DNA of 64,000 nt from Pseudomonas wadenswilerensis (GTDB taxonomy: Bacteria; Pseudomonadota; Gammaproteobacteria; Pseudomonadales; Pseudomonadaceae). This document shows positions 52,209-60,648 of the stretch, piece by piece. The stretch is from contig NZ_UIDD01000012.1 in assembly GCF_900497695.1 (NCBI RefSeq), positions 250,501 through 314,500 on the forward strand. Reading direction: 5' to 3'. A model generated the notes under the pieces. That model worked only from the letters and a program-made list of their open reading frames with translations. It did no database searches and was not told the DNA's origin. Both the position numbers and the translations under genes were made by a program. Positions within the stretch are counted from its first letter, which is position 1; the number at the start of each line of letters is the position of its first letter.

Positions 52209-53812
52209 AGCTGCTTGCCGTCCGCCGTTTGTTGCGCATCCAGCGCGTCGTGATCCGTTACCGTCTCGATGACCTGCTGTTCGCCCTGCCCCTGCCCTGG
52301 TGGCTGATGGGCCTGCGTTATGCCATGCCTTGGCGCTGGCTGCCGCGCAAGCAACTGGAGCTCAGCCGTGGCGCGCGCCTGCGCCTGGCGCTACAGGACC
52401 TGGGGCCGATCTTCATCAAGTTCGGCCAGTTGCTCTCGACTCGCCGCGACCTGCTGCCCGAAGACATTGCCGACGAGCTGATGCTGCTGCAGGACCGGGT
52501 ACCGCCGTTCGACCCGCAAAAAGCCATCGCCCTGATCGAGGAGCAGCTCGGGGCCAAGATCAGCGAAGTGTTTAGCCGCTTCGACGTCGAGCCCCTGGCC
52601 TCGGCCTCGGTTGCCCAGGTGCACGCGGCCAAGCTCAAGAGCGGTGAAGAGGTGGTGGTCAAGGTGGTGCGCCCCGGTCTCAAGCCGATCATCGCCCAGG
52701 ACCTGGCCTGGCTGTTCCTGATTGCCCGTGGCGCCGAGCGGGTTTCGGCCGATGCGCGCCTGCTGCACCCGGTGGAAGTGGTCAACGACTACGAAAAAAC
52801 CATCTACGACGAACTCGACCTGTTGCGCGAGGCGGCCAACGCCAGCCAGCTCAAGCGCAACTTCGAAGGCTCGGAGATGATGTACGTGCCCCAGGTGTAC
52901 TGGGACTGGTGCCGGCCGAAAGTGTTGGTGATGGAGCGCATCTACGGCATCCAGGTCACTGACCTGGCGACCCTGGCCGACCAGCGCACCGACATGAAGC
53001 TGCTCGCCGAGCGTGGCGTGGAGATCTTCTTCACCCAGGTGTTTCGCGACAGCTTCTTCCACGCCGACATGCACCCGGGCAACATTTTCGTCAGCACCGT
53101 CAAGCCGTGGAGCCCGCAGTACATCGCCATCGACTGCGGCATCGTCGGCAGCCTGACCCCCGAGGACCAGGACTACCTGGCGCGCAACCTGTTCGCCTTC
53201 TTCAAGCGTGACTACCGCCGCGTCGCCCAGTTGCACATCGACTCGGGCTGGGTACCGGCGCAGACCAAGCTGAATGAATTCGAAGCGGCGATCCGTACCG
53301 TGTGCGAGCCGATCTTCGAAAAACCGTTAAAGGATATTTCCTTCGGCCAGGTGCTGATGCGCCTGTTCCAGACCGCGCGGCGCTTCAACATGGAAGTCCA
53401 GCCGCAGCTGGTGCTGCTGCAAAAGACCCTGCTCAACATCGAAGGCCTGGGCCGCCAGCTGTACCCGGACCTCGACCTGTGGAGCACCGCCCAGCCGTTC
53501 CTCGAGCGCTGGATGCGCGAGCGGGTCAGCCCCAAGACCCTGCTGCAGAACCTGCATGGCCAGGTCGAACAGATTCCGCACCTGGCCGGCATGACCCGCG
53601 ACCTGCTCGAACGCATGTCGCAGCCGCACCTGTCCGACCCGCCTGCGCCCTGGCAGCAGAAGAGCGATCACTGGGCCCTGCGCCTGCTCGGTGCCGGGCT
53701 GCTCGGCGGCGGTGCCACCCTGGCTGCCGGCGCGGTCAGCCTGAGCGCTCCGGCTGCCTGGCCGGCCTGGCTGATGCTGGCCGCCGGCCTCTACCTGATC
53801 GTGCGTCGATAG
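52205..53812 (+). CDS. ubiB: UbiB, ABC1/ADCK-type atypical kinase-like protein of ubiquinone synthesis
   Basis: The 535-residue UbiB has the KxGQ motif in FIKFGQLLSTRRDLLP, the alanine-rich loop ASVAQVHAA that replaces the usual P-loop, the catalytic-loop-like HADMHPGNIFV and metal motif DCGIVGSL. Two C-terminal membrane helices (about residues 495-535) anchor it to the inner membrane. The family supports ubiquinone production through ATPase activity. The start overlaps the end of ubiJ. Confidence 0.96.
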   Translation: MKLLAVRRLLRIQRVVIRYRLDDLLFALPLPWWLMGLRYAMPWRWLPRKQLELSRGARLRLALQDLGPIFIKFGQLLSTRRDLLPEDIADELMLLQDRVPPFDPQKAIALIEEQLGAKISEVFSRFDVEPLASASVAQVHAAKLKSGEEVVVKVVRPGLKPIIAQDLAWLFLIARGAERVSADARLLHPVEVVNDYEKTIYDELDLLREAANASQLKRNFEGSEMMYVPQVYWDWCRPKVLVMERIYGIQVTDLATLADQRTDMKLLAERGVEIFFTQVFRDSFFHADMHPGNIFVSTVKPWSPQYIAIDCGIVGSLTPEDQDYLARNLFAFFKRDYRRVAQLHIDSGWVPAQTKLNEFEAAIRTVCEPIFEKPLKDISFGQVLMRLFQTARRFNMEVQPQLVLLQKTLLNIEGLGRQLYPDLDLWSTAQPFLERWMRERVSPKTLLQNLHGQVEQIPHLAGMTRDLLERMSQPHLSDPPAPWQQKSDHWALRLLGAGLLGGGATLAAGAVSLSAPAAWPAWLMLAAGLYLIVRR

Positions 53813-53884
53813 CCAGCCGGGCCGCTGGCTGGCACACTAGCGCAAGGGTTCGGCAACGGATCGAACCTGGTTTTGGAGTCGAAG

Positions 53885-54277
53885 ATGAAAGACTGGCTGG
53901 ACGAGATCAACTGGAACAGCGATGGCCTGGTACCGGCTATCGCCCAGGACCACAAGACCGGGCGCGTGCTGATGATGGCCTGGATGAACCGCGAGTCGCT
54001 GGCGCTGACCGCCGCTGAGCAGCGGGCCATCTACTGGTCACGTTCGCGTGGCAAACTGTGGCGCAAGGGCGAAGAATCCGGCCACGTGCAGAAGCTGCAT
54101 GAAATGCGCCTGGACTGCGACGCCGACGTGATCATCCTGATGGTCGAGCAGTTGGGTCATATCGCCTGCCATACCGGCCGCGAAAGCTGCTTCTACCGGG
54201 TTTATGAGAACGGCGAATGGAAGACCGTCGATCCGGTCCTGAAGGACCCGCATGCCATCTACAGCGCAGGACACTGA
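53885..54277 (+). CDS. hisI: phosphoribosyl-AMP cyclohydrolase
   Basis: HisI opens the ring of phosphoribosyl-AMP in histidine synthesis. The 130-residue protein has WNSDGLVPAIAQDHKTG, the YWSRSRGKLWRKGEESGH core, and metal-binding residues in RLDCDADVIILMVEQ and ACHTGRESCFYR. I chose the ATG at 53885 with GGAG upstream; a TTG four codons earlier is less likely. In enterobacteria it is fused to HisE; here they are separate genes, as in other pseudomonads. Confidence 0.96.
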   Translation: MKDWLDEINWNSDGLVPAIAQDHKTGRVLMMAWMNRESLALTAAEQRAIYWSRSRGKLWRKGEESGHVQKLHEMRLDCDADVIILMVEQLGHIACHTGRESCFYRVYENGEWKTVDPVLKDPHAIYSAGH

Positions 54278-54278
54278 C

Positions 54279-54614
54279 ATGAGCGACACCCTGACCCGCC
54301 TGGCCGAAGTGCTGGAATCGCGCAAAGGCGCCGAGCCCGATAGCTCCTACGTGGCCAGCCTGTACCACAAGGGCCTGAACAAGATTCTGGAAAAACTCGG
54401 CGAAGAGTCGGTCGAGACCATCATCGCCGCCAAGGACGCCGCCCATAGCGGCGACTGCAGCGATGTCATCTATGAGACCGCCGACCTGTGGTTCCATAGC
54501 ATGGTCATGCTCGCGCAACTGGGCCAGCACCCGCAGGCGGTGCTGGACGAGCTGGACCGCCGTTTCGGCCTGTCCGGGCACGCCGAGAAAGCAGCGCGTC
54601 AGCCGTCGGCCTAA
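54279..54614 (+). CDS. hisE: phosphoribosyl-ATP pyrophosphatase
   Basis: HisE removes pyrophosphate from phosphoribosyl-ATP, the step just before HisI. The 111-residue MazG-like helical protein has SYVASLYHKGLNKILEKLGEESVE and YETADLWFHSMV, with the acidic residues that bind Mg2+. The ATG is 1 nt past the hisI stop, with AGGA upstream. It is followed 25 nt later by tatA. Confidence 0.95.
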   Translation: MSDTLTRLAEVLESRKGAEPDSSYVASLYHKGLNKILEKLGEESVETIIAAKDAAHSGDCSDVIYETADLWFHSMVMLAQLGQHPQAVLDELDRRFGLSGHAEKAARQPSA

Positions 54615-54639
54615 CTGAATTATTTCGAGGGATTGCACC

Positions 54640-54909
54640 ATGGGTATTTTTGACTGGAAACACTGGATCGTCCTGCTGGTCGTGGTGGTACTGGTGTTTG
54701 GTACCAAGAAGCTGAAGAACTTCGGCAGCGACCTGGGCGAATCGATCAAGGGCTTCAAGAAAGCCATGAACGAAGAAGAGACCAAGCCGGACGAGCAGAC
54801 GCCACCGCCGGCGCAACCTGTCCAGCCGCAGGCCACTTCGCCGCTGAACCAGCCGCAGACCTTCGAAGGCCAGGCCCACAAGGTCGAAGAGCCGATCAGG
54901 AAAGATTGA
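54640..54909 (+). CDS. tatA: Sec-independent translocase component TatA
   Basis: TatA forms the protein-conducting element for folded Tat substrates. The 89-residue protein has one membrane helix (about 8-24), the hinge FGTKKLKNFGSDLGESIKGFKKAM, an amphipathic helix and an acidic, Pro-rich tail. tatA-tatB-tatC are tightly packed here. Confidence 0.95.
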   Translation: MGIFDWKHWIVLLVVVVLVFGTKKLKNFGSDLGESIKGFKKAMNEEETKPDEQTPPPAQPVQPQATSPLNQPQTFEGQAHKVEEPIRKD

Positions 54910-54912
54910 TCA

Positions 54913-55296
54913 ATGTTCGGGATCAGCTTCAGCGAACTGTTGCTCGTGGGCCTGGTGGCCCTGCTGGTGCTCGGCCCCGAGCGCCTGCCGGGTGCCGCGC
55001 GCACCGCCGGGCTGTGGATCGGCCGGCTCAAGCGCAGCTTCAATGCGATCAAGCAGGAGGTCGAGCGCGAAATCGGCGCCGATGACATCCGTCGTCAGTT
55101 GCATAACGAGCACATCCTCTCCATGGAGCAGGAAGCGCGCAAGATCCTCAACCCCAACAGCGTGACGCCTGAGCCGCCTGCAAGCCCGGTAGCCAATGGC
55201 GAAACCGCCCCGGCGCCAGCCCCGGCCAGCAGCGAAACCCCGCCGCCGGTCGTCAGCGCGCCCACCGAACCGACACAGCCCCCGCGAGCCCCATGA
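54913..55296 (+). CDS. tatB: Sec-independent translocase component TatB
   Basis: The 127-residue protein opens MFGISFSELLLVGLVALLV and then VLGPERLPGAART, the TatB hallmark Glu in the helix and GPERLP motif, with a longer amphipathic region and a Pro/Ala-rich tail. TatB with TatC binds twin-arginine signal peptides. It starts 3 nt after tatA and overlaps tatC by 4 nt. Confidence 0.95.
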   Translation: MFGISFSELLLVGLVALLVLGPERLPGAARTAGLWIGRLKRSFNAIKQEVEREIGADDIRRQLHNEHILSMEQEARKILNPNSVTPEPPASPVANGETAPAPAPASSETPPPVVSAPTEPTQPPRAP

Positions 55297-56084
55297 GCGA
55301 TATTCCGGAAAACGACCAGCCGATGCCGCTGGTTTCGCACCTCACCGAGTTGCGTACACGCCTGCTGCGCTGCGTCGCGGCCATCTTCCTGATCTTCGCC
55401 GGGCTGTTTTCCTTCGCGCAGCAGATCTACACCCTGGTCTCGGCGCCGTTGCGCGAACACTTGCCGGCCAACGCAACGATGATTGCCACCGACGTCGCCT
55501 CGCCGTTCCTGACGCCGTTCAAGCTGACCATGATCGTCTCGCTGTTCCTGGCCATTCCGCTGATCCTGCAGCAGATCTGGGGCTTCATCGCGCCAGGGCT
55601 GTACCGCCATGAAAAGCGCATCGCGATCCCATTGCTGATCTCCAGCATCATTCTGTTCTACGCCGGCATGGCCTTCGCCTACTTTCTGGTGTTCCCGCTG
55701 ATCTTTGGTTTCTTCGCCAGCGCCACTCCGGACGGGGTGGCGATGATGACGGACATCTCCAGCTATCTGGACTTCGTCATGACCCTGTTCTTCGCCTTCG
55801 GCGTGGCCTTCGAGATCCCGGTGGCCGTGGTGCTGCTGGTGTGGATCGGCGTGGTCGACGTGAAGTACCTGAAGAAGATTCGCCCGTACGTGATCATCGG
55901 CTGCTTCGTGGTCGGCATGATCCTGACCCCGCCGGACATCTTCTCGCAGACCCTGCTGGCCGTGCCCATGTGGCTGCTGTTCGAGATCGGCGTGCTGTTT
56001 GGCGGGCTGATCCGCAAGCGCAGCGAGCACCGTGAAGACGCTGCCGACGACCACAACGACCAGCCGCCAGCGACCCAGCCGTGA
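55293..56084 (+). CDS. tatC: Sec-independent translocase component TatC
   Basis: The 263-residue protein has six membrane helices and is the twin-arginine receptor. It has the N-terminal LVSHLTELRTRLLRC segment and conserved FAYFLVFPLIFGFF. The start is the ATG inside the end of tatB. The C-terminal tail is charged. The next gene, an RsmE paralogue, overlaps its end by 4 nt, so it may be part of the same operon. Confidence 0.96.
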   Translation: MSDIPENDQPMPLVSHLTELRTRLLRCVAAIFLIFAGLFSFAQQIYTLVSAPLREHLPANATMIATDVASPFLTPFKLTMIVSLFLAIPLILQQIWGFIAPGLYRHEKRIAIPLLISSIILFYAGMAFAYFLVFPLIFGFFASATPDGVAMMTDISSYLDFVMTLFFAFGVAFEIPVAVVLLVWIGVVDVKYLKKIRPYVIIGCFVVGMILTPPDIFSQTLLAVPMWLLFEIGVLFGGLIRKRSEHREDAADDHNDQPPATQP

Positions 56085-56788
56085 ACCTGCTGTTACTCGA
56101 AGAGGCCGACTTCATCGCGGCCGATCGCGCGGTGCTGGCTGACCGGCGTTTTACCCACATGCAGGAAATCCACCGCGTGGCGGTGGGCGATACCCTGCGC
56201 GTCGGGCGTATCGGCGGGCTGATGGGCCAGGCCACGGTACTGCGCCTGGAAGGCCATGAGGCCGAGCTCGGCGTCAGCTTCGACCAGCCGCCTCCGGCCA
56301 AGCTGCCGCTGACCCTGGTGCTGGCCCTGCCACGGCCAAAGATGCTCCGCCGGGTATTCCAGACCGTCGCCACCATGGGCGTGCCGAAAGTGATCCTGGT
56401 CAACAGCTACCGCGTCGAGAAAAGCTTCTGGCAGACACCATTCCTTGAGCCCGAGGCCATCCGCGAACAGCTGATCCTCGGCCTTGAGCAGACCCGCGAT
56501 ACCGTCCTGCCCGAAGTGATCATCGAGAAGCGCTTCAAGCCGTTTGTCGAAGACCGCCTGCCAGCCATCAGCGAGGGCACCCTTGGCCTGGTCGGCCATC
56601 CCGGCCAGTACCCGCCGTGCCCACGCGGGCTGAACGAGCCGGTTACCCTGGCCATCGGCCCGGAAGGCGGCTGGATTCCCTACGAGATCGACCTGCTGGG
56701 CAAGGCTGGCCTTGCCCCGGTACAACTCGGCGAGCGCATCCTGCGCGTGGAGACGGCGGTCACCGCCCTGCTCGCCCGCCTGTTCTGA
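56081..56788 (+). CDS. second RsmE-family 16S rRNA m3U methyltransferase
   Basis: The 235-residue SPOUT methyltransferase has an N-terminal PUA-like part (LLEEADFIAADRAVLADRRF, HIHRVAVGDTLRVGRI-type sequence) and the C-terminal knot marked AIGPEGGWIPYEIDLL and LGERILRVETAVTAL. The family match is clear but it differs a good deal from the copy at 23087: ILRVETA here against VLRTETA, and a PKMLRRVFQTVATMGV middle instead of ERMDWAIQKATELGV. The start is GTG, overlapping the end of tatC. It may act on the same base, another position or be partly redundant; sequence cannot say. Confidence 0.85.
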   Translation: MNLLLLEEADFIAADRAVLADRRFTHMQEIHRVAVGDTLRVGRIGGLMGQATVLRLEGHEAELGVSFDQPPPAKLPLTLVLALPRPKMLRRVFQTVATMGVPKVILVNSYRVEKSFWQTPFLEPEAIREQLILGLEQTRDTVLPEVIIEKRFKPFVEDRLPAISEGTLGLVGHPGQYPPCPRGLNEPVTLAIGPEGGWIPYEIDLLGKAGLAPVQLGERILRVETAVTALLARLF

Positions 56789-56866
56789 CTTCAGTTTTGC
56801 CGCTCCAGGCCGATGCATTGGCAACAGAACAATAATCGCCTCTGCCGATCGCAATGGAGTCCCACC

Positions 56867-58783
56867 ATGTACCGTTGGTTAGCCCAGCACCTGGGCAACG
56901 TGAGCGTCAATCTCAAACTCGGCATTGGCTTCGGCCTGGTCCTGCTGCTGACCCTGGCCATTACCCTGACCGGCTGGCAGGGCCTGAACGGTGTCACCGA
57001 ACGCGGCGACACTCTGGGCGGCATCTCCCAGGTGCATCAGGCCACCCTCGAACTGCGTATCGCCCGCCAGGGTTTCCAGCTCAAAGGCGACGAGGCGGCG
57101 GCGCAGAACCTCAACAATGCGCTGGCAGCGTTAGAGCGCCAACTGCAAGCGGTCGACCAACGCATCGTCCTGCCGGAGAATCGTCGGCGTATCGAGCAGC
57201 AGCACGACGCCGTGCGCCAATACCGCCAGGCGCTGAGCAGTGCCGACAAGGCCGCCCAACAGCGCGAGGCCGCTCGCGCCGTACTCGGCAGCAGCGCCGA
57301 CGAGGCTGCGGCGCTGATCGCCCAGGTCGAGCAACAACTACTCAGCGGCAGCGACCTGAACCTGTTCAACAGTGTGGTCGGCGCCAGCAAATTGCTGCAA
57401 CAGGCGCGTTTCCAAGTGCGTGGCTACACCTACAGCGGCAAGGCCGAGTTCCAGCAGACCGCGCTGCAAGCCATCGACCAGGCCACCTCGCAGCTCAAGA
57501 CCCTGGCTGAAGTGCTGCCAGCCAGCTACACCAGCAACTTCAACCAGGCCGCCCGCGCCCTGGGCAACTACCGCGGCGCCGTGGTCGAGTTCGGCAACGC
57601 GCAAAGCGCCTCCGAGCAGGCCGCGCAGCAGATGGTTGTGCTGGGCCAGAACCTGATCGAACAGAGCCAGCAACTGACCACCACCCTCACCACCCTGCGC
57701 GATGACGAGGCGCAACACGCCAAGTCGATGCTGACCCTGGCCACGGTGCTGGCCCTGCTGTTCGGCCTGCTGGCCGCCTGGGCCATTACCCGGCAGATCG
57801 TCATCCCCCTGCGCCAGACCCTCAACGCCGCCGACCGGGTCGCCAGTGGCGACCTGCGCCACGACCTCAAGGTCGATCGGCGTGACGAGCTGGGCCAGTT
57901 GCAGCGCAGCATGCAGCGCATGACCGTAAGCCTGCGCGAATTGATCGGCGGCATCGGCGACGGCGTCACCCAGATCGCCAGCGCCGCCGAAGAGCTGTCG
58001 GCGGTCACCGAGCAGACCAGCGCCGGGGTCAACAATCAAAAGGTCGAGACCGACCAGGTGGCCACCGCCATGAACGAAATGGCCGCCACCGTGCAGGAAG
58101 TCGCGCGTAACGCCGAGGAAGCCTCGGAAGCGGCGGTAATGGCCGATCAGCAGGCCCGCGAAGGTGATCGGGTGGTCGGTGAAGCCATCGCCCAGATCGA
58201 GCGCCTGGCCAGCGAGGTCAACCATTCCAGCGAAGCCATGGGCCAGCTCAAGGCCGAAAGCGACAAGATCGGCAGCGTGCTCGATGTGATCAAGTCGGTG
58301 GCCCAGCAGACCAACCTGCTGGCCCTCAACGCTGCTATCGAAGCGGCCCGCGCCGGTGAGGCCGGACGTGGCTTTGCCGTGGTGGCCGATGAAGTACGCA
58401 GCCTGGCGCAACGCACCCAGCAGTCCACCGAGGAGATCGAACAATTGATCGCCGGCCTGCAGAACGGCACCCAGCAAGTGGCCACGGTGATGGATGCCAG
58501 CCGCGGCCTGACTGACAGCAGCGTCGAGCTGACGCGTCGCGCCGGCACCTCGCTGGAAACCATCACCCGTACGGTGTCTTCGATTCAGGCGATGAACCAG
58601 CAGATCGCTGCGGCGGCCGAGCAGCAAAGCGCGGTGGCCGAAGAGATCAACCGTAGCGTGATGAATGTGCGGGATGTGTCGGACCAGACCTCGGCCGCCA
58701 GTGAAGAGACCGCGGCCTCCAGCGTTGAGCTGGCGCGGTTGGGGACGCATCTGCAGACCTTGGTCGGCAAGTTCCAGCTCTGA
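56867..58783 (+). CDS. methyl-accepting chemotaxis protein with a large helical periplasmic domain
   Basis: The 638-residue receptor has membrane helices at about residues 17-37 and 285-308. The periplasmic domain of about 245 residues is all-helical and rich in Gln, Ala and Leu, the size and character of the helical bimodular (HBM) domain of receptors such as McpS; this assignment is tentative. HAMP follows at about 308-360, then the signalling hairpin with QQTNLLALNAAIEAARAGEAG and GFAVVADEVRSLAQRTQ. I chose the ATG at 56867 with GGAGT upstream. It is monocistronic, after the RsmE paralogue. Confidence 0.9.
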   Translation: MYRWLAQHLGNVSVNLKLGIGFGLVLLLTLAITLTGWQGLNGVTERGDTLGGISQVHQATLELRIARQGFQLKGDEAAAQNLNNALAALERQLQAVDQRIVLPENRRRIEQQHDAVRQYRQALSSADKAAQQREAARAVLGSSADEAAALIAQVEQQLLSGSDLNLFNSVVGASKLLQQARFQVRGYTYSGKAEFQQTALQAIDQATSQLKTLAEVLPASYTSNFNQAARALGNYRGAVVEFGNAQSASEQAAQQMVVLGQNLIEQSQQLTTTLTTLRDDEAQHAKSMLTLATVLALLFGLLAAWAITRQIVIPLRQTLNAADRVASGDLRHDLKVDRRDELGQLQRSMQRMTVSLRELIGGIGDGVTQIASAAEELSAVTEQTSAGVNNQKVETDQVATAMNEMAATVQEVARNAEEASEAAVMADQQAREGDRVVGEAIAQIERLASEVNHSSEAMGQLKAESDKIGSVLDVIKSVAQQTNLLALNAAIEAARAGEAGRGFAVVADEVRSLAQRTQQSTEEIEQLIAGLQNGTQQVATVMDASRGLTDSSVELTRRAGTSLETITRTVSSIQAMNQQIAAAAEQQSAVAEEINRSVMNVRDVSDQTSAASEETAASSVELARLGTHLQTLVGKFQL

Positions 58784-58789
58784 ACCGCC

Positions 58790-58867
58790 CCATCGCCGGC
58801 AAGGCCGGCTCCCACAATGACCGGGTCTCAGATGACCCTGTGGGAGCCGGCCTTGCCGGCGATGAAG
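58790..58867. repeat. inverted REP pair between the chemoreceptor and ABC ATPase genes
   Basis: CATCGCCGGCAAGGCCGGCTC is mirrored by GAGCCGGCCTTGCCGGCGATG with about 36 nt between. The flanking genes are convergent. Confidence 0.88.
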
Positions 58868-58880
58868 GCGCCGCGCAGTA

Positions 58881-59615
58881 TCAGAGCACCTGCCGCAAAA
58901 ACGCCTGGGCGCGCAGGTCCTTGGGTGAGGTGAAGAACGCCTCCGGCGGCGAGTCTTCCAGCAGCTTGCCGTGATCGAAGAACAGCACCCGATCCGCCAC
59001 TTCGCGGGCAAAGCCCATTTCGTGGGTGACACAAACCATGGTCATGCCTTCCAGGGCCAGGGTCTTCATCACATCCAGCACCTCACCGACCATTTCCGGG
59101 TCGAGCGCCGAGGTCGGCTCATCGAACAGCATTACCTTGGGCTCCATGGCCAGGGCGCGAGCGATCGCCACCCGCTGCTGCTGACCACCGGACAAGCGCG
59201 AAGGGAACTCATTGGCCTTCTGCGCAATGCCGACCTTCTCCAGCAACGCCCGGGCCTTGGCCTCGCGCTCGGCCTTGCCGCGCTTGCGCACGACCTTCTG
59301 CGCCAGGCACAGGTTCTCCAGCACGGTCATGTGCGGGAACAGGTTGAAATGCTGGAACACCATGCCGACTTCCCGGCGGTAGGCGTTGACGTCGGTCTTC
59401 GGATCAGCCAGTTGCAGGCCGTCGATGGCCACGGTGCCTTCATCGAACGACTCCAGGCCGTTGAGGCAGCGCAGGAAGGTCGACTTGCCCGAGCCCGAAG
59501 GGCCGAGCACCACCAGCACTTCGCCCTTGGCCACGTCGGTGCTGACGTGATCGACCGCGCGCACCACTTGCCCACGGGTATCGAAGACTTTTACCAGGTC
59601 ACGGACTTCAATCAC
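58881..59615 (-). CDS. polar amino acid ABC transporter, ATP-binding protein
   Basis: The ATPase has 244 residues when read from the GTG at 59615, which has GGAGG 10 nt upstream and overlaps the permease stop by 8 nt; a TTG at 59636 would add 7 residues. Walker A GPSGSGKSTFLRCLNGLE, signature LSGGQQQRVAIARAL and Walker B VMLFDEPTSALDPE are of the GlnQ/HisP type that energises polar amino acid uptake. It is the last gene of a three-gene unit, binding protein - permease - ATPase. Confidence 0.94.
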   Translation of the reverse strand: MIEVRDLVKVFDTRGQVVRAVDHVSTDVAKGEVLVVLGPSGSGKSTFLRCLNGLESFDEGTVAIDGLQLADPKTDVNAYRREVGMVFQHFNLFPHMTVLENLCLAQKVVRKRGKAEREAKARALLEKVGIAQKANEFPSRLSGGQQQRVAIARALAMEPKVMLFDEPTSALDPEMVGEVLDVMKTLALEGMTMVCVTHEMGFAREVADRVLFFDHGKLLEDSPPEAFFTSPKDLRAQAFLRQVL

Positions 59616-60570
59616 TTTGCGCAAGCCTCCGCTCAAGCCGGCTGGCCATGTGCGACAGCGGCAGGTTGATCAACAGGTACAGGCCGGCGACGCAGAACCA
59701 GATCTCGAAGGTCGAGAACGAGGTGGTGATCGACTCGCGACCGCTTTTGGTCAGTTCGGTGATGGCGATCACCGAGACCAGCGAGGTGTCCTTGACCAGG
59801 CTGATGAACTGCCCGGCCAGCGGTGGCAATACGCGCTTGAAGGCTTGCGGCAGCACCACATGGCGCATCGACTGGCCAGCGCTCAGGCCCAGAGAGCGGG
59901 CGGCTTCACCCTGGCCCTTGGCGATCGACTGCACACCGGCGCGGACGATCTCGGCGACATAGGCGCCGGTAAACAGCGCCAGCGCCGCCACCCCGGCAAA
60001 CTCCCGGGACAGGTTGAGCACGGTACCGATGAAGAAATAGAAGATGAAAATCTGTACCAGCAACGGCGTACCGCGTACCAGCTCGACATACACCGTCGAC
60101 AGGTCACGCAGGGTCGGGTTGTTCGACAGCCGGCAGAGCCCGGCAAACAAGCCGATCAGCAGCCCCAGCACGCCGGAGGCGACCGAGATCCATACCGTGG
60201 TCCACAGGCCCCAGGCCAGCGGGCCGGCGGCCCAGTGATGGGTAACGCCGATCAGGTCGCCTTCGGCCACATCGTCGCCGCGCGACAGTTGCACGCTGGC
60301 CTGCTCGACCTCGAAGACCTGCTCGCCACCGCTCTCGTCACGTACCGTGACGCTGGCCATGTCGCCCTTGCTGACGATGGCTTCGATGGTGCCGTTTTCA
60401 GCGACGCGCTGGGCGACTTCAGCCTGGTAGGCAAAGTACTGCGGCACCCGGTTCCAGCGCCACTCGTAGGAAATCACCGAGGTCGCGTAATACAGGCTGA
60501 CGGCCAGGCCGATCAGGACCAGCGCGGTCAGCCCGTGCCAGGGCCACTGGGCTTTTTTGTGTTTGATCAC
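59608..60570 (-). CDS. polar amino acid ABC transporter, permease
   Basis: The permease of the HisM/GlnP type has the cytoplasmic EAA loop GQGEAARSLGLSAGQSMRHVVLPQ and WTTVWISVASGVLGLLIGLF as the start of the transport core. Before the core is one membrane helix followed by about 75 residues of polar, beta-like sequence (MASVTVRDESGGEQVFEVE), an unusual periplasmic insert. I chose the GTG at 60570, with GGAAG 9 nt upstream; the frame opens at 60627, but that upstream sequence encodes only a hairpin and has no ribosome site. The length is then 320 residues. Confidence 0.9.
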   Translation of the reverse strand: MIKHKKAQWPWHGLTALVLIGLAVSLYYATSVISYEWRWNRVPQYFAYQAEVAQRVAENGTIEAIVSKGDMASVTVRDESGGEQVFEVEQASVQLSRGDDVAEGDLIGVTHHWAAGPLAWGLWTTVWISVASGVLGLLIGLFAGLCRLSNNPTLRDLSTVYVELVRGTPLLVQIFIFYFFIGTVLNLSREFAGVAALALFTGAYVAEIVRAGVQSIAKGQGEAARSLGLSAGQSMRHVVLPQAFKRVLPPLAGQFISLVKDTSLVSVIAITELTKSGRESITTSFSTFEIWFCVAGLYLLINLPLSHMASRLERRLAQSD

Positions 60571-60595
60571 GTGAAGGTACTTCCGTAAAAGCGAA

Positions 60596-60616
60596 CGCGC
60601 AGGGCCAGCCTGCGCG
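60596..60616 (-). other. intercistronic stem-loop between binding-protein and permease genes
   Basis: CGCGCAGG and CCTGCGCG form a perfect 8-bp stem around GCCAG. Such structures protect the 3' end of the upstream mRNA, so the binding protein is made in excess over the membrane parts; that is the likely role here. Confidence 0.55.
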
Positions 60617-60648
60617 TCGGGTTTCAAGCCGGGCGTGGTGCCTCGGCC

